Origin: Pseudorasbora parva
Taxonomy: Eukaryota; Chordata; Actinopteri; Cypriniformes; Gobionidae
Assembly (NCBI RefSeq): GCF_024679245.1
Contig: NC_090187.1
Location: 22,715,995 to 22,779,994, forward strand
Direction of reading: 5' to 3'
DNA: 64,000 nt
A program made the position numbers and the translations under genes. The notes beneath the pieces were generated by a model. The model made no database searches and had not been told where the DNA came from. It worked only from the letters and a program-made list of their open reading frames with translations. Positions 21,232-29,739 of this stretch are shown here, one piece after another (position 1 is the stretch's first letter; each line of letters starts with the position of its first letter).

Positions 21232-23365
21232 CGCCAGAAGCGCCAGGACGCTGAGGGTGGTTCCCCCCGTAGGGAAGCGGTGTTTACCCCTGCCAACGGT
21301 ACCCGCTTCCCTACGGCACCCTCGGGGGGCCGCGCTGCCAACCCCGCCGCAATGCCGGGGCGCAGTCGGTCTCCGCGGGCCACCCGAGGGTGGTCCGCAC
21401 CCCCTTCGGGGGGCCCCCGAGCAGTCAAGTCAGTCGTTCCCTGCCGGTCCGCCGCTTCAGGGCACTGTGCTTGTTGCTCAAAATACACCAGAGGCCAGCC
21501 TCGAGAGGCTGGTTCCCTTAGTAGATTTTCTAGACGAGTGGAAACGTCTATCAAATATATCTCATTGGGTCCTGCAGATAATAGAAAAGGGGTACGCCAT
21601 TCAGTTCAGAAGTCGGCCACCTCCTTTCTGCGGTGTCCTACCTACAGAGGTGGGCCCGGAGCAGGCTCTGGTAATGGCACAGGAAGTAGAGACACTCCTG
21701 CAAAAAGGGGCTATAGAGAGGGTTCCCCCTCCCAGCAGGGAGTCTGGCTTTTACAGCCGTTACTTCATCGTGCCGAAGAAGGATGGGGGCTTACGCCCGA
21801 TATTAGATCTGCGGCTATTGAATCGCTCGGTGGCCAAGCTCAAATTCAAGATGCTTACACTCAGACAGATTGTAGCGCAGGTCAAATCGGAGGATTGGTT
21901 TGTCACCATAGACCTCAAAGATGCGTATTTTCATGTCTCCATCCTTCCACATCACAGGAAGTTCCTGAGGTTTGCCTTCGGGGGAGATGCATACCAATAT
22001 TGTGTACTTCCCTTCGGTCTAGCACTGTCACCCCGCACGTTCACCAAGTGTGTGGATGCAGCTCTGGCGCCGCTGCGTCTACAGGGCATCCGCATACTGA
22101 ACTATATCGACGACTGGCTGATTCTAGCGAATACAGAACAGATGGCGGTTCAGCATCGAGATGCTGTTCTCGCCCACATGTCGAAGTTGGGGTTGAGGCT
22201 GAACGCCAAGAAGAGTGTGCTTTCTCCGGCTCAGAGAACCACTTTTCTAGGTGTGAACTGGGATTCGGTAATTATGCGGGCGCAATTATCGCCAACACGC
22301 ATAGCATCGGTCCTGGCAGCCGTCAAAGAACAGAAGCTAGGCCGGGCCGTCACTGTGAAACAGTTCCAGAAACTGTTAGGTCTCATGGCAGCAGCGTCCA
22401 ACGTGATACCTTTTGGCCTACTGTACATGAGGCCACTGCAGTGGTGGCTCAAAACGAAAGGGTTCTCCCCGAGGGGAAATCCGCTCCGCACGATCAAAGT
22501 CACGCGGCGATGCCTACGTGCTCTGGTCATGTGGAAAAACCCGGGGTTTTTATCTCAGGGTCCCGTGTTGGGGGCTCATGTTCGTCGCGTAACGCTAACG
22601 ACAGACGCCTCTCTCACGGGCTGGGGGGCGACCATGAGTGGTCGCTCGTCCCAGGGTCTATGGCAGGAACATCAGCGGCACTGGCACATAAATCGGCTAG
22701 AGATGCTCGCAGTGTTTCTTGCATTGAAACAGTTCCTGCCCGACCTCAGGGGCCACCATGTGTTAGTCAGGACAGACAACACGTCGGTGGTCGCCTACAT
22801 AAATCACCAGGGGGGTCTGAGGTCCCGTCCTTTGGACAAATTGGCACATCGGATCCTCCTGTGGGCCCAGGGGAAATTGCTGTCAATCAGGGCAGTATAT
22901 ATCCCCGGGGTCCTAAATCAGGAAGCAGACAGCCTGTCGAGACAGGGGCCGAGGCCCGGGGAATGGAGACTCCACCCAGAGGTGGTGGAGCTCCTATGGA
23001 AGGTTTATGGGAAAGCGGAAATAGACCTATTTGCTTCGGCGGAGAATTCCCACTGCCCGCAGTGGTTTTCTCTGACCCATCCAGCCCCGCTGGGGCCGAG
23101 GCTACCTCTGTACGCCTTCCCCCCGATTGTCCTGCTTCCAGGAGTTCTGGAGAGGGTACGCCGGGACGGGGCCCAGGTACTTCTAGTGGCTCCGTACTGG
23201 CCGACCCGAGTATGGTTCTCGGACCTGATATCTCTCCTGGAAGGCTCTCCGATGGAGATTCCGACCAGGAGGGATCTACTCTCTCAGGCGGGCGGGAGAT
23301 TCCTGCACCCACGCCCGGAGATGTGGAAACTGTGGGCCTGGCCTCTGAGGGGGCTAGGCTCATAG
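21200..23365 (+). CDS. DIRS A1 reverse transcriptase / RNase H
   Basis: This frame opens after a TGA at 21197-21199 and overlaps the end of ORF1. It has no ATG near its start (a GTG at 21257; first ATG at 21674), so a +1 shift from ORF1 is the likely way in. Numbering from the GTG, RT spans about 150-345 with IDLKDAYFH (motif A), VLPFGLALSP (motif B) and the catalytic YIDD at 283-286. RNase H spans about 445-565 with D450, E482, D507 and D558. A C-terminal region (570-702) has EIDLFAS and YAFPP, as in other DIRS proteins where a methylase-like domain is described. Eight codons present in copy A2 are missing after HPAPLG, so activity may be impaired. Confidence 0.9.
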   Translation, partial: SPRRPRRSVPDARSARTLRVVPPVGKRCLPLPTVPASLRHPRGAALPTPPQCRGAVGLRGPPEGGPHPLRGAPEQSSQSFPAGPPLQGTVLVAQNTPEASLERLVPLVDFLDEWKRLSNISHWVLQIIEKGYAIQFRSRPPPFCGVLPTEVGPEQALVMAQEVETLLQKGAIERVPPPSRESGFYSRYFIVPKKDGGLRPILDLRLLNRSVAKLKFKMLTLRQIVAQVKSEDWFVTIDLKDAYFHVSILPHHRKFLRFAFGGDAYQYCVLPFGLALSPRTFTKCVDAALAPLRLQGIRILNYIDDWLILANTEQMAVQHRDAVLAHMSKLGLRLNAKKSVLSPAQRTTFLGVNWDSVIMRAQLSPTRIASVLAAVKEQKLGRAVTVKQFQKLLGLMAAASNVIPFGLLYMRPLQWWLKTKGFSPRGNPLRTIKVTRRCLRALVMWKNPGFLSQGPVLGAHVRRVTLTTDASLTGWGATMSGRSSQGLWQEHQRHWHINRLEMLAVFLALKQFLPDLRGHHVLVRTDNTSVVAYINHQGGLRSRPLDKLAHRILLWAQGKLLSIRAVYIPGVLNQEADSLSRQGPRPGEWRLHPEVVELLWKVYGKAEIDLFASAENSHCPQWFSLTHPAPLGPRLPLYAFPPIVLLPGVLERVRRDGAQVLLVAPYWPTRVWFSDLISLLEGSPMEIPTRRDLLSQAGGRFLHPRPEMWKLWAWPLRGLGS
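21229..21316 (+). promoter_or_regulatory. DIRS A1 candidate recoding site with downstream hairpin
   Basis: ORF1 ends TCC TGA C at 21226-21232. A +1 shift at this UCC-UGA enters the RT frame at GAC (21230), whereas reading through the TGA continues in the recombinase frame without another stop. A perfect 14-bp stem follows: CCGTAGGGAAGCGG (21267-21280) pairs with CCGCTTCCCTACGG (21303-21316). UCC-UGA is the established +1 shift site of antizyme mRNAs. Use of it here is an inference. Confidence 0.5.
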
Positions 23366-24366
23366 AGGAAGGTCTCTCGGCCGAGGTCGTAGAGACCATC
23401 CTTCACTCCAGAGCTCCGTCCACGAGGAAACTGTACGCTCTGAAATGGAAACTTTTCTCAGCATGGTGCAGAGAACGCCAGTGGGACCCAGTTAACTGCC
23501 CGGTTGGTACAGTGCTGGAGTTTCTGCAGGCAAGGTTCTCGGCAGGGTTGACCCACTCCACAATAAAGGTGTACGTGGCGGCCTTGGGTGCCTTCCACGT
23601 CCCTTTCGGTGGAGTGTCTTTGGGAAGACACCCTCTGATTACACATTTCCTCCGTGGCACTTTAAGGTTGAGGCCGGTGATGCACTCGAGGGTCCCAGCA
23701 TGGGACTTAGCCATTGTTTTACGGGGCTTGTCCGAGCCTCCATTCGAACCCTTGGAGGAGGTTTCGGATAAGTTCCTTACCCTCAAGACGGTATTTTTGT
23801 TGGCTATTTCATCTCTAAAGAGAATAGGAGATATTCAGTCCCTGTCTGTAGGGCCCTCATGTTTAGAGTTTGCGCCTGGGATGGTGAAAGCATTTCTGCA
23901 TCCCAGGCCGGGTTATGTCCCCAAGGTTCCTACGAGCCCACGGGGCCCCATCACTCTTCAGGCGTTCTGTCCTCCTCCTTTCACGACGTCAGACCAGGAA
24001 AGATTGAATCTGCTGTGCCCTGTCAGGGCGTTAGATACTTATGTCCACAGAGCTGCCCTGTGGAGGAAAACTGATCAGCTGTTTGTCTGTTTCGGGCCCC
24101 CTAAGAAAGGGGCCCCAGTATCTAAGCAGAGAATGAGCAAGTGGGTGGTCGAGGCCATCTCACTTGCTTATGAGGCGGCCGGGCAGCAGTCTCCACTGGC
24201 TGTCCGGGCGCATTCAACCAGGGGTATGGCTGCTTCAAAAGCACTTTTGTCGGGGGCTTCCCTCCACGATATTTGTAACGCGGCCGGATGGTCGTCTCCT
24301 TTAACCTTCATCAGGTTCTATGAACTAGACCTGGCATCTACAGTTGGGGCACAGGTACTCTCGTAA
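21280..24366 (+). CDS. DIRS A1 tyrosine recombinase (long overlapping frame)
   Basis: The frame is open for 1028 codons from a GTG, and for 16 more codons back to the ORF1 stop, with which it is in phase. About the first 690 codons overlap the RT frame and show no known domain; they are low-complexity and Ser/Gly/Arg-rich. The recombinase occupies about 690-1028. It has an N-terminal core-binding region (SRAPSTRKLYALKWKLF) and a catalytic domain with R848 (LKRIGD), H978 and R981 (HSTRG), W1004 (AAGW) and the nucleophile Y1014 (RFYELD). It would join circular DNA copies to the target. The first ATG in this frame is at 21352; how the domain is translated is unclear. Confidence 0.88.
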   Translation: MFTPANGTRFPTAPSGGRAANPAAMPGRSRSPRATRGWSAPPSGGPRAVKSVVPCRSAASGHCACCSKYTRGQPREAGSLSRFSRRVETSIKYISLGPADNRKGVRHSVQKSATSFLRCPTYRGGPGAGSGNGTGSRDTPAKRGYREGSPSQQGVWLLQPLLHRAEEGWGLTPDIRSAAIESLGGQAQIQDAYTQTDCSAGQIGGLVCHHRPQRCVFSCLHPSTSQEVPEVCLRGRCIPILCTSLRSSTVTPHVHQVCGCSSGAAASTGHPHTELYRRLADSSEYRTDGGSASRCCSRPHVEVGVEAERQEECAFSGSENHFSRCELGFGNYAGAIIANTHSIGPGSRQRTEARPGRHCETVPETVRSHGSSVQRDTFWPTVHEATAVVAQNERVLPEGKSAPHDQSHAAMPTCSGHVEKPGVFISGSRVGGSCSSRNANDRRLSHGLGGDHEWSLVPGSMAGTSAALAHKSARDARSVSCIETVPARPQGPPCVSQDRQHVGGRLHKSPGGSEVPSFGQIGTSDPPVGPGEIAVNQGSIYPRGPKSGSRQPVETGAEARGMETPPRGGGAPMEGLWESGNRPICFGGEFPLPAVVFSDPSSPAGAEATSVRLPPDCPASRSSGEGTPGRGPGTSSGSVLADPSMVLGPDISPGRLSDGDSDQEGSTLSGGREIPAPTPGDVETVGLASEGARLIEEGLSAEVVETILHSRAPSTRKLYALKWKLFSAWCRERQWDPVNCPVGTVLEFLQARFSAGLTHSTIKVYVAALGAFHVPFGGVSLGRHPLITHFLRGTLRLRPVMHSRVPAWDLAIVLRGLSEPPFEPLEEVSDKFLTLKTVFLLAISSLKRIGDIQSLSVGPSCLEFAPGMVKAFLHPRPGYVPKVPTSPRGPITLQAFCPPPFTTSDQERLNLLCPVRALDTYVHRAALWRKTDQLFVCFGPPKKGAPVSKQRMSKWVVEAISLAYEAAGQQSPLAVRAHSTRGMAASKALLSGASLHDICNAAGWSSPLTFIRFYELDLASTVGAQVLS

Positions 24367-24426
24367 CCGTGTGCGCTTCGGCTTCACACATACGAGACAC
24401 TTGGTCCTATGGCGATGTGGGTATAA

Positions 24427-24527
24427 GCGTTCTCACAGCGTTTCGACGCAGCTCGAGTTCCCCGAAAGGGAACGTCTCAGGTTACGTATGTAACCCTAGT
24501 TCCCTGAGGGAACGAGACGCTGCGTCG
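24427..24527 (+). repeat. DIRS A1 internal complementary region
   Basis: The first part (to about 24473) is the reverse complement of the element's left edge, including CGCAGCTCGAGTTCCCCG. The second part is the reverse complement of the right edge, including CTCAGGTTACGTATG. The two meet at the triplet AAC (24471-24473), the complement of the GTT core at the element ends. In DIRS models this region templates joining of the two ends in a circular intermediate. Confidence 0.82.
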
Positions 24528-24574
24528 CTCTGCCATACTCCCGGCGTGTCCGTGATCACTTACTTCAGGCTTTA

Positions 24575-24730
24575 TCAGAAGTTAGTTCCTGTTTGTTTTC
24601 ACGGACGTTTTATAGCTTCCGGTCGATGACGTCATCACGCCGACGATCGATCTTTTTTCCGATGGAATGGTTCTACAGGCGCTTCACGACGCATTAACGC
24701 AGAGGCGTTCTCACAGCGTTTCGACGCAGC
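24575..24730 (-). repeat. DIRS A1 right inverted terminal repeat
   Basis: Inverted partner of 19461-19616. It carries the same TGACGTCA, ETS-like and TATA-like motifs in the opposite direction, so an antisense promoter is possible. Confidence 0.85.
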
Positions 24731-24778
24731 GTCTCGTTCCCTCAGGGAACTAGGGTTACATACGTAACCTGAGACGTT

Positions 24779-25593
24779 TTGATAGCACCCCACAAGTTCT
24801 CAATTGGATTAAGTTCTGGAGATTGGGCTGGCCACTCCATAACATTAATTTTGTTGGTTTGGAACCAAGACTTTGCCCGTTTACTAGTGTGTTTTGGGTC
24901 ATTGTCTTGTTGAAACAACTGTTTCAAGGGCATGTCCTCTTCAGCATAGGGCAACATGACCTCTTCAAGTATTTTAACGTATGCAAACTGATCCATGATC
25001 CCTGGTATGCGATAAATAGGCCCAACACCATAGTAGGAGAAACATGCCCATATCATGATGCTTGCACCTCCATGCTTCACTGTCTTCACTGTGTACTGTG
25101 GCTTGAATTCAGAGTTTGGGGGTCGTCTCACAAACTGCCTGTGGCCCTTGGACCCAAAAAGAACAATTTTACTCTCATCAGTCCACAAAATGTTCCTCCA
25201 GTTGATGTGTTCTTTGGCAAATTGTAACCTCTTCTGCACATGCCTTTTTTTTAACAGAGGGACTTTGCGGGGGATTCTTGAAAATAGATTAGCTTCACAC
25301 AGACGTCTTCTAACTGTCACAGTACTTACAGGTAACTCCAGACTGTCTTTGATCATCCTGGAGGTGATCATTGGCTGAGCCTTTGCCATTCTGGTTATTC
25401 TTCTATCCATTTTGATGGTTGTCTTCCGTTTTCTTCCACGTCTCTCTGGTTTTGCTCTGCATTTTAAGGCATTGGAGATCATTTTAGCTGAACAGCCTAT
25501 CATTTTTTGCACCTCTTTATAGGTTTTCCCCTCTCTAATCAACTTTTTAATCAAAGTACGCTGTTCTTCTGAACAATGTCTTGAACGACCCAT
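24779..25593 (-). pseudogene. Tc1-like transposase, N-terminal and catalytic part (interrupted gene)
   Basis: From the ATG at 25593 the frame is open for 272 residues up to the DIRS insertion. Residues 1-50 form a helix-turn-helix region (EEQRTLIKKLIREGKTYKEV), followed by a basic stretch GRKRK and a second paired-like domain to about residue 120. The catalytic triad is Asp139 (WTDES), Asp230 (QQDNDP) and Glu265 (NPIEN), a DD34E spacing typical of Tc1. The frame then runs into DIRS sequence. The missing C-terminus lies at 19277-19441, beyond the insertion. Apart from the insertion I see no stop or frameshift, so it was probably an intact gene when DIRS entered. Confidence 0.88.
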
Positions 25594-26039
25594 TTTCCTC
25601 AGCTTTCAAATGCATGTTCAACAAGTGTTGGCTTCATCCTTAAATAGGGGCCACCTGATTCACACCTGTTTCTTCACAAAATTGATGACCTCAGTGATTG
25701 AATGCCACACTGCTATTTTTTTTAACACACCCCTTTCAACTAATTCAACTAATTGCCCAATTGCACAGCATTAAGAGCGTGCATATCATGAATGCTGGGT
25801 CTTGTTTGTTTTCTGAGAATCTACTGAACCTACTGGTAACTTGTTTGCCACGTAGCAATAAAAAATATACGAAAAACCTTGATTATTCTGGTTAGTCACA
25901 TTGTACTGCTATTATTTTGAACAATACTGTATATACATGTTTTTCCTTGTGTACGTATGTGAAAATGTGTTCTCATGTTGATTATATGAATGTATTGATC
26001 CGTCTGCCTAAACTATAAACTGTAGATGCATGTGAAATG

Positions 26040-26310
26040 TGTGTATGTTTGTTTGTGTTTTTCTCATGGCCTCGAGCCAGCCCTAAAGCGATTAGGGAGG
26101 TTCAGGCTTCTCTGTGGTACCGCAGGGTCAGTTTTATCAACGAGGCCAGAGATGGCAGACAAATCCCCCTCTCGTGGCTCAGGGGATTGGGCCGCCCCGT
26201 CACCCAGCTGCCCTTCTGGCCACCAGAGCTTGCTGACTCACCCCAGTGAGGTAATTGCCCTGTCTTTCTGTCAGTGCAGGGAGCGAATGTGGAATAGCAC
26301 CATGCTGTAA
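26040..26310. other. Non-repetitive, GC-balanced stretch of unknown role
   Basis: About 270 bases stand out from the AT-rich surroundings. Two overlapping frames are open (one ends LPFWPPELADSPQ) but neither shows a known domain. It could be a conserved non-coding element or an exon; nothing decides. Confidence 0.2.
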
Positions 26311-26529
26311 GGGACAGTGTAAGTGTACATCATACTGCTGGAGAGGACATCCAAAAAACAGCACAGCACAACATGACATATCAGGATTTAAAACACATTC
26401 TTAACCTTTAAAAATAGAAAAATCACAATTTTATACCTCTTAAATGTCTCAGTTGATAGTTCTGGGTAGCAAATGGAGTCTTGAGTTAAAATGTGCTGCT
26501 AGTGTGCTGTTAAAATGTGCTGCTAATAT

Positions 26530-27022
26530 CCGATATTTTCCTTTAAAATAAGCATTTTTGTCAGGCTTCCATGTATAGGTTTCTACCTAAATAACAGTCC
26601 TTCTGAATGGACCGAGGCTGGGATTTAGTGGGTTTGAAGTGAAAGTATTTTATGAATGTTTATGCAGAGAACATTCACTCAGTAGGTGCGTTTACATGGA
26701 GCACTGTAATCGGTTTAAAAGGCCAATCCGAATGAAAATGCTCCATATAAACACCTCAATCAGAATAAAAATCCCCAAACCCAATGAAATTTTAATCTGT
26801 TTGAGAGGGGTGGGATAAACCACTTTTTTTGTCATTCCGATTAAAATAATTCCGATTGAAAGATTTAGTGGACTGTTTACATGAGACGTTATCTAAACCG
26901 ATCTGGGGTTTACATGGGGCTGACTTTCAATCGCGATCATTACAGAGCAGTTTGTCTGCCGCTAGTGTCGTTATCTCATGTTTGCCCTAAGTGGCTTTTT
27001 TAAGGCTTTTGCATCTGAACTC

Positions 27023-27025
<3 letters not shown>
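26530..27025 (-). mobile_element. TIR element, family D, interrupted copy
   Basis: 26550-26690 and 26995-27025 match the reverse complement of the family D element at 34775-35020, including GGCTTTTGCATCTGAA near its end. Between them, about 26692-26990 is a different insertion that starts GGTGCGTTTACATGGA and has partial inverted similarity at its far side. Confidence 0.5.

Positions 27026-27097
<72 letters not shown>
27026..27097. repeat. (TA)n microsatellite
   Basis: About 36 TA units directly left of the hAT-like element; TA repeats continue on its other side. Confidence 0.93.
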
Positions 27098-27100
<3 letters not shown>

Positions 27101-28161
27101 GGATGCACGATATTGGATTTTTGCCGATATCCGATGTGCCGATATTTTTCAGCTCATTTAGGCCGATGCCGATACCGATGCCGATATATGTTTATTTTTT
27201 CCCTTTGTTTGGAAACAACACCATTTTGAGCAAAAACTATTTTTTTTCATTCTGGTTTCAGATTTCTGAGGTATCCTTACTAAAAGGATTCTTGTTGAAG
27301 ATAAATAAATGTTAATAAAGTTCTTTTTATGATAAGAGTATATTAAAAGCTCTGAAAATAACAATAATAAAGTCAGTAATTTTTCACCCCAGATGCAGCT
27401 GTAACCTAAATATTGTATTTTTGGATTTAACATTTGTGCACATGAAGTGGGGGTGGCATGACATCCATTGATGCTGTCTTTTAATTCTACAATTATTGTA
27501 GAGCTCCTTGGATTATTTTTCATCATCCATTTCGTAAAATTTTATTACAGATTAATACACTGTATATAAAAGTATTTAATTTACAAGTGTCATGCTTGTG
27601 ATTTATGACATCATTACTGATTTGTTTATTCAGAACAAGAAGTAACTTCAATTTATTTGTGTATTCTACTTTTCATTGTATTACTGTAACAACAGCGCAC
27701 CCACTACATGTATAAATATATAGCGGTCTAGCGGGAGGGCACTAGGACCTGGAGGAGCTTCTGCTGCTGTGGAGGCTGCCGCACGTGCTAGAGAGTGGGG
27801 AGACGCGATTGGGCTTGTTTTGGGCTAGTTTTGTTGTGAAAACGTGGCAAATCTGCTGCTGACGGTCACGTCCTTCTGTACGTGCATTCAGAAATTCAAG
27901 GCAGCATTTAAAAACAGCCAATATAAATCACTGTACATGCAATGTATTGTCTTGTTTTCACTTGAAGAATGACTGCAGTGCTGACATGGTCTTATCGCTG
28001 TAGCACTCCTTGCACACGTGAGTTATTGCAGGCGCATATCAACACGTTATCATATCGGCAAGGCATATCGGCATAATGTTTTCATATCGACCGATGCCGA
28101 TTTTTATATTTTAAGCGTTTATCGGCCGATTCCGATGTCGTGCCGATAATATCGTGCATCC

Positions 28162-28164
<3 letters not shown>
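27098..28164. mobile_element. hAT-like TIR element inserted in a TA microsatellite
   Basis: Both ends begin TAGGGATGCACGATATT in inverted orientation. The subterminal regions are rich in CCGAT/ATCGG motifs, a pattern I recognise in fish hAT elements. The 1067-bp interior has no transposase. TA repeats flank both sides, so an 8-bp TATATATA target duplication is possible but cannot be distinguished from the microsatellite. Confidence 0.72.

Positions 28165-28257
<93 letters not shown>
28165..28257. repeat. (TA)n then (CA)n microsatellites
   Basis: TA repeats to about 28202, then a CA run from about 28205 to 28257. The TA part is the continuation of the tract at 27026-27097 split by the hAT-like element. 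Confidence 0.9.
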
Positions 28258-28258
<1 letters not shown>

Positions 28259-28377
28259 TATAATAAGTTTTTTTTTGTGGGTGTTCAAAAAACTAAAACT
28301 AATATTGATCTTTGTTATAATCATAGTTAATGTTAATTTCAAAATTTGTCAAACATTTATAATCATCCTAAAGTATA

Positions 28378-28457
28378 CAGCTCTGGAAAAAAATAGGAGA
28401 CCACTTAACATGGAAAAATCGTGTTAAGTGGTCTCTTATTTATTTTTTTCAGAACTG
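28378..28457. mobile_element. 80-bp palindromic Tc1/mariner-type mini-element
   Basis: The ends CAGCTCTGGAAAAAAATAGG and, inverted, CAGTTCTGAAAAAAATAAAT flank a palindrome containing GAGACCACTTAA and TTAAGTGGTCTC, separated by only about 14 bp. TA is present on each side. It looks like two Tc1-type ends joined with almost no interior. A single end of the same family is at 43166-43202. Confidence 0.6.
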
Positions 28458-28689
28458 TATGTTTTACCTTATAGCTGTTTCAAAGAGAGGGTCAACAGAT
28501 ATAAAATAGCCTGTAACTTCTAAATTAGGATGTTATTTGATGCAAAAATCATAGTAAAATTATAACCTCAGAGAATATTATATGAAAAATGCAGTTCATA
28601 ACTCCTTTAAACTATCAACATTTTAACCATATAATACGATTGCCATTTATAATTACTATTATTTTAACTATTTTGTGTATATAGAGAGA

Positions 28690-29612
28690 GTAGCCCTGAA
28701 ATAGCAAAGCTTGAGTTGCACCTATCTGGTCAATAGGGATGAGACACACACTGGAACCACAAAAGGCCCATCAATGCATGAGGGCATAAAGTTGATCCTG
28801 TCTGTTCCAAGCCAACAGAAGGTCTACTGTGGCACACACAATTTGAATGATGGTTATGAGAGGAATGTGTGACTGCTGCATATGAGGCTGCATAGTCACA
28901 GACCAATCAGAGTGCCTGATGACCCTTGTCCCCCGTCGAAAGCAGCTACAATGGGCATTTGATTGTTGGAACTGGACCATGAAGCAGTGGAAAAAGGAGT
29001 CTCATTTTCTTTTACATCCAATGGAGGGCTGTGTATGTGTGCACTATTTACCTGGGGAAGTGATGGCACCAAGATGCACTGTGGGACAAAGACAAGCCGG
29101 TGGAGGGAATGTGATGCTCTGGACAATGTGTTGCCGGGAAAGCCTGTGTTTTTCATGTGTATGACAATTTGGGACGTTTCACCTATCTAAACATTGTAGC
29201 TGACCAGAACACCCCTTCATGACAATGGTGTTGTTCTTGGTGGAAGAGGCCTCTTTCAGCAGAATAATGCATCCTTCTACACAGCACACATTGTTCAGGA
29301 ATGGTGTGAGGAATATAATGAAGTGTTGCCCTGGCCTGAAAATTCCCCAGCTCTCAATCCAACCGAGCATGTGTGGGATGTGCTGGACTATCATGTTCGA
29401 TCCATGTTGGCTCCACCACGCAACCTAAAGGATTTGAACTATCTTCTTCTAGCATCTTGGTGCCAGATAGCACACCTTCAGGGGTTCTGAGTCCATGCCC
29501 TGTCAGGTTGGCACTGTTTTGGCAGCACCCGGCAGACCGCATATTAATAATGTTATAATGGTATGGTATGGTAATATTAATAATGGTCATAATGTTTTGG
29601 CTCATCAGTGTT
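28690..29612 (+). pseudogene. Tc1-like element gamma, old degenerate transposase
   Basis: Plus-strand pieces in several frames resemble one Tc1-type transposase: RKQLQWAFDCWNW near 28935, then LPGEVMAPRCTVGQRQAGGG, VMLWTM near 29110, a catalytic-like FQQNNAS region near 29255 (the expected Asp is Asn), and a DLNPIEH-like region near 29350 decayed to ALNPTEHVWDVL. It ends near ATAATGTTTTGGCTCATCAG (29588-29607), typical of the family's end. Frameshifts, stops and a lost catalytic residue mark it as dead. A second fragment is at 44420-44770. Confidence 0.65.
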
Positions 29613-29739
29613 TATTTATTTAAAAAAAAAAAAAACATTGGGCTCATAATTTTTAATAAAAATAAAAAAATTCTTAAATGTAGCAGGAGGGCACTGTGAG
29701 GTTCACTCCAAGTGAAAGACTGTGTATGTACACACACAC

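Larger units (their letters stand above)
19440..24778 (+). mobile_element. DIRS retrotransposon, family A, copy A1, complete
   Basis: The element is 5339 bp and has, in order: inverted terminal repeat (19461-19616), ORF1, overlapping RT/RNase H and tyrosine recombinase frames, an internal complementary region (24427-24527), and the second inverted terminal repeat (24575-24730). This is the DIRS architecture: no LTRs or integrase, with a tyrosine recombinase instead. It sits inside the Tc1 beta transposase with no target duplication beyond a possible three-base core (TTT left, GTT right). It has lost 24 bp in the RT frame relative to copy A2. Confidence 0.93.
18979..25929 (-). mobile_element. 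Tc1-like element beta, split by a DIRS insertion
   Basis: The outer ends are CAGTCTTGTTCAAAATAATA at 18979 and the inverted CAGTATTGTTCAAAATAATA at 25929, each next to TA. The inverted repeats run for more than 200 bp (about 18979-19193 and 25711-25929) with few differences, including CAAACAAGACCCAGCATTCA in both. The transposase lies on the minus strand. Removing the DIRS element (19440-24778) leaves an element of about 1.6 kb, normal for Tc1. Long, well-matched ends suggest a young insertion. Confidence 0.9.

Noticed and set aside
21257..21282. GTG codons as true start sites of RT and recombinase
   Set aside because: GTG is not a normal start in fish. The frames continue upstream, so these are only the first possible codons in the open frames.
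19440..24778. Retrovirus or LTR retrotransposon
   Set aside because: No LTRs, protease or integrase; inverted ends and a tyrosine recombinase identify DIRS.
28082..28427. Tyr-Ile/Thr-His repeat proteins
   Set aside because: Translations of the TA and CA microsatellites.
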